Positions 4,031 to 5,588 of a DNA stretch of 5,588 bases are shown here, one piece after another. The stretch's first letter is position 1. Each line of letters begins with the position of its first letter. Where the stretch lies: NCBI GenBank assembly GCA_045628865.1, contig JAZQQB010000082.1, positions 1 through 5,588 on the forward strand, read 5' to 3'. Under the pieces are notes generated by a model that worked only from the letters and a program-made list of their open reading frames with translations, had not been told where the DNA came from and made no database searches. Both the position numbers and the translations under genes were made by a program. The stretch is from JAZQQB01 sp045628865 (GTDB lineage: Bacteria > Bacillota > Clostridia > Lachnospirales > Lachnospiraceae).

Positions 4031-5518
4031 TTACATTCCTAAGAATTTCTTAACATCTTTTTCCATATCCTCTGTTTCACATACATGATCATGAACGATC
4101 GCTGCGCTTCTGATATCTTCAATTGCCTGTGGAACAGTTGTCTGAGAAATTTCTGATAAACGATCAACCAATTCGAAATCTCCCATAGCATCATATTTTG
4201 TATCAATAGCTGTCATAACGCTACGTGTAAATTTATATGGTGATGCAGTGGATGCGATCACTGTCTTTGTGTTATCACCTGTAGAAGCAACATATTTCTT
4301 ATGTGCTGCTGATGCAACAGCTGTATGTGTATCGATCACATAGCCTGTCTTTCCATAAAGTTCATGGATTCTTTCAGCAACTTCTTTCTCTGATGCAAAA
4401 CCACCAACGAAGTCAGCTAACTGAGCCCTCATTTCATCTGTGATAGCATACTTACCTGTTTGAGATAAATCCTTCATAAATGCTGCATTCTTCTCTGTAG
4501 AATCTCCTGCGATTCTATAGATCAATCTCTCTAAGTTAGAAGAGATCAAAATATCCATAGATGGAGATGTTGTTAAGATGAAATCTCTGTTTCTATCATA
4601 TGTACCTGTACCGAAGAAGTCGAACAATACTTTGTTCTCGTTAGAAGCACAGATAAGCTTGTTGATAGGAAGACCTAAATTCTTAGCATAGAATGCTGCT
4701 AAGATATTACCAAAGTTACCTGTAGGAACAACTACATTGATCTTCTCGCCATCTGCGATCTTTTCTTCTTTTACAAGTCTTGTATATGCATATACATAAT
4801 AAACGATCTGTGGAACCAAACGTCCAATGTTGATTGAGTTTGCTGATGAGAACTGATATCCATGTGCATCTAACTCTTTTGCAAGAGAAGGATCATTGAA
4901 CATCTTTTTAACACCTGTCTGGGCATCGTCAAAGTTTCCTGTGATACCAACTACATATGTATTGTCACCTTTCTGGGTAACCATCTGCTTCTCCTGGATT
5001 GGAGATACACCATTCTTTGGATAGAAAACGATGATCTTTGTTCCTGGAACATTAGCAAAACCAGCCAAAGCAGCTTTACCTGTATCACCAGAAGTAGCTG
5101 TTAAGATAACGATCTCATTTTTTGCATTGTTCTTCTTGGCAGCAGTTGTCATCAAATAAGGTAAGATTGACAATGCCATATCCTTAAATGCGATTGTTGA
5201 ACCGTGGAATAACTCTAAATAGTAAGCACCATCTGCTTCTACCATTGGTGCGATCTCTTCTGTATCAAATTTAGAATCGTAAGCAGAATTGATACAATGC
5301 TTTAATTCTTCCTCTGTAAAATCGCTTAAGAATAATTTCATTACTTCATAAGCAACTTCCTGATAAGTCATTTCAGAAAGTTCTTTAATTGTTTTATCAA
5401 AAACTGGTAAAGATGTTGGTACAAATAAACCGCCATCATCAGATAATCCTTTTAAAATAGCCTGTGAAGCTGTAATAGGTTCCATCTCACTTCTTGTACT
5501 CTTGTAAAGTGTAGCCAT
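4031..5518 (-). CDS. thrC: Threonine synthase
   Basis: This 495-residue PLP enzyme converts O-phospho-L-homoserine and water to L-threonine and phosphate in the cytoplasm, the last step of threonine synthesis. The N-terminal domain (about 1-95) has ASQAILKGLSDDGGLFVP, typical of the long E. coli/fungal-type threonine synthases. The PLP-binding Lys is Lys112 in FHGSTIAFKDMAL. ATSGDTGKAALAG (141-153) is the phosphate and substrate-binding loop, SSANSINIGRLVPQ (224-237) is a family signature, and PTGNFGN (265-271) is the glycine-rich loop that holds the cofactor phosphate. The C-terminal STASPYKFTRSV (423-434) is also characteristic. Length is normal for the family and no frame break is seen. 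The start ATG 5518 follows GGGAGGAG with a five-base spacing. No hom or thrB lies beside it in this window; the upstream gene, if any, is outside. Confidence 0.97.
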   Translation of the reverse strand: MATLYKSTRSEMEPITASQAILKGLSDDGGLFVPTSLPVFDKTIKELSEMTYQEVAYEVMKLFLSDFTEEELKHCINSAYDSKFDTEEIAPMVEADGAYYLELFHGSTIAFKDMALSILPYLMTTAAKKNNAKNEIVILTATSGDTGKAALAGFANVPGTKIIVFYPKNGVSPIQEKQMVTQKGDNTYVVGITGNFDDAQTGVKKMFNDPSLAKELDAHGYQFSSANSINIGRLVPQIVYYVYAYTRLVKEEKIADGEKINVVVPTGNFGNILAAFYAKNLGLPINKLICASNENKVLFDFFGTGTYDRNRDFILTTSPSMDILISSNLERLIYRIAGDSTEKNAAFMKDLSQTGKYAITDEMRAQLADFVGGFASEKEVAERIHELYGKTGYVIDTHTAVASAAHKKYVASTGDNTKTVIASTASPYKFTRSVMTAIDTKYDAMGDFELVDRLSEISQTTVPQAIEDIRSAAIVHDHVCETEDMEKDVKKFLGM

Positions 5519-5532
5519 AATATCTCCTCCCT

Positions 5533-5559
5533 GAAAATAGCCCGAAATAGCATATTTTC
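5533..5559 (-). promoter_or_regulatory. Leader hairpin directly before the thrC ribosome site
   Basis: GAAAATA (5559-5553) pairs with TATTTTC (5539-5533), continued by GC/GC (5551-5550 with 5541-5540) across one bulged base, around an 8-base loop. It ends a few bases before GGGAGGAG. There is no U-run and no alternative Thr-rich leader peptide in the visible 70 bp, so attenuation cannot be claimed. The thrC promoter is probably beyond the right edge. Confidence 0.35.
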
Positions 5560-5588
5560 ATCCATGTTTGCACGTTGTGGTTTAGTAT

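Noticed and set aside
5519..5588. T-box or threonine attenuator before thrC
   Set aside because: No T-box sequence, terminator or Thr-rich leader peptide is present in the visible 70 bp; only one hairpin can be supported.

Overview
The window looks like chromosomal DNA from a low-GC Gram-positive anaerobe, most likely a Clostridia member of the Lachnospiraceae type. The reasons are AT-rich sequence, strong GGAGG-type ribosome sites, lipobox lipoproteins, a BspA-type leucine-rich-repeat (LRR) protein, and a Clostridia-like TIR N-terminus. This placement is by inspection only. Every supported gene lies on the minus strand, so transcription runs from high to low coordinates.

Region by region, in transcription order. 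(1) 5588-3935: a short leader with a hairpin, then thrC (threonine synthase, 4031-5518), then a perfect 13-bp hairpin and an intrinsic terminator. (2) 3931-3063: a hairpin directly before a ribosome site, a possible 23-codon Cys-rich small ORF (3835-3906), and a short BspA-type LRR gene (3473-3793). The LRR gene ends inside a tandem array of exactly five 53-bp units (3218-3482). Degenerate coding-like sequence follows (about 3063-3222). Joining the two flanks at homologous positions, 265 bp = 5 x 53 apart, continues the LRR pattern in frame, so the array probably interrupts an older, longer LRR gene. (3) 3050-1999: a GC-richer, possibly structured segment (2967-3050), then a lipoprotein with a transglutaminase-like Cys-His-Asp domain (2096-2938), then an intrinsic terminator. 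(4) 1937-1: a clear sigma-A-type promoter drives an apparent operon. Its genes are a three-helix membrane protein (1487-1840), overlapping by ATGA an acidic lipoprotein with an EF-hand-like calcium loop (162-1490), and then the first 39 codons of a TIR-domain protein (1-117) cut by the window edge.

The most unusual object is the 53-bp array. On the transcribed strand each unit encodes an 18-residue peptide of the type MKDFGNQSWEEGKKVKFP, and each stop codon overlaps the next start as ATGA. The array can therefore be read as five chained mini-ORFs. Each unit also carries an invariant 8-bp inverted repeat that includes the start codon. Part of this is forced by the repeat geometry (53 = 3 x 18 - 1), so translation is a hypothesis. 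The second point of interest is the operon ending in the TIR gene, which has unrecognised membrane-associated partners.
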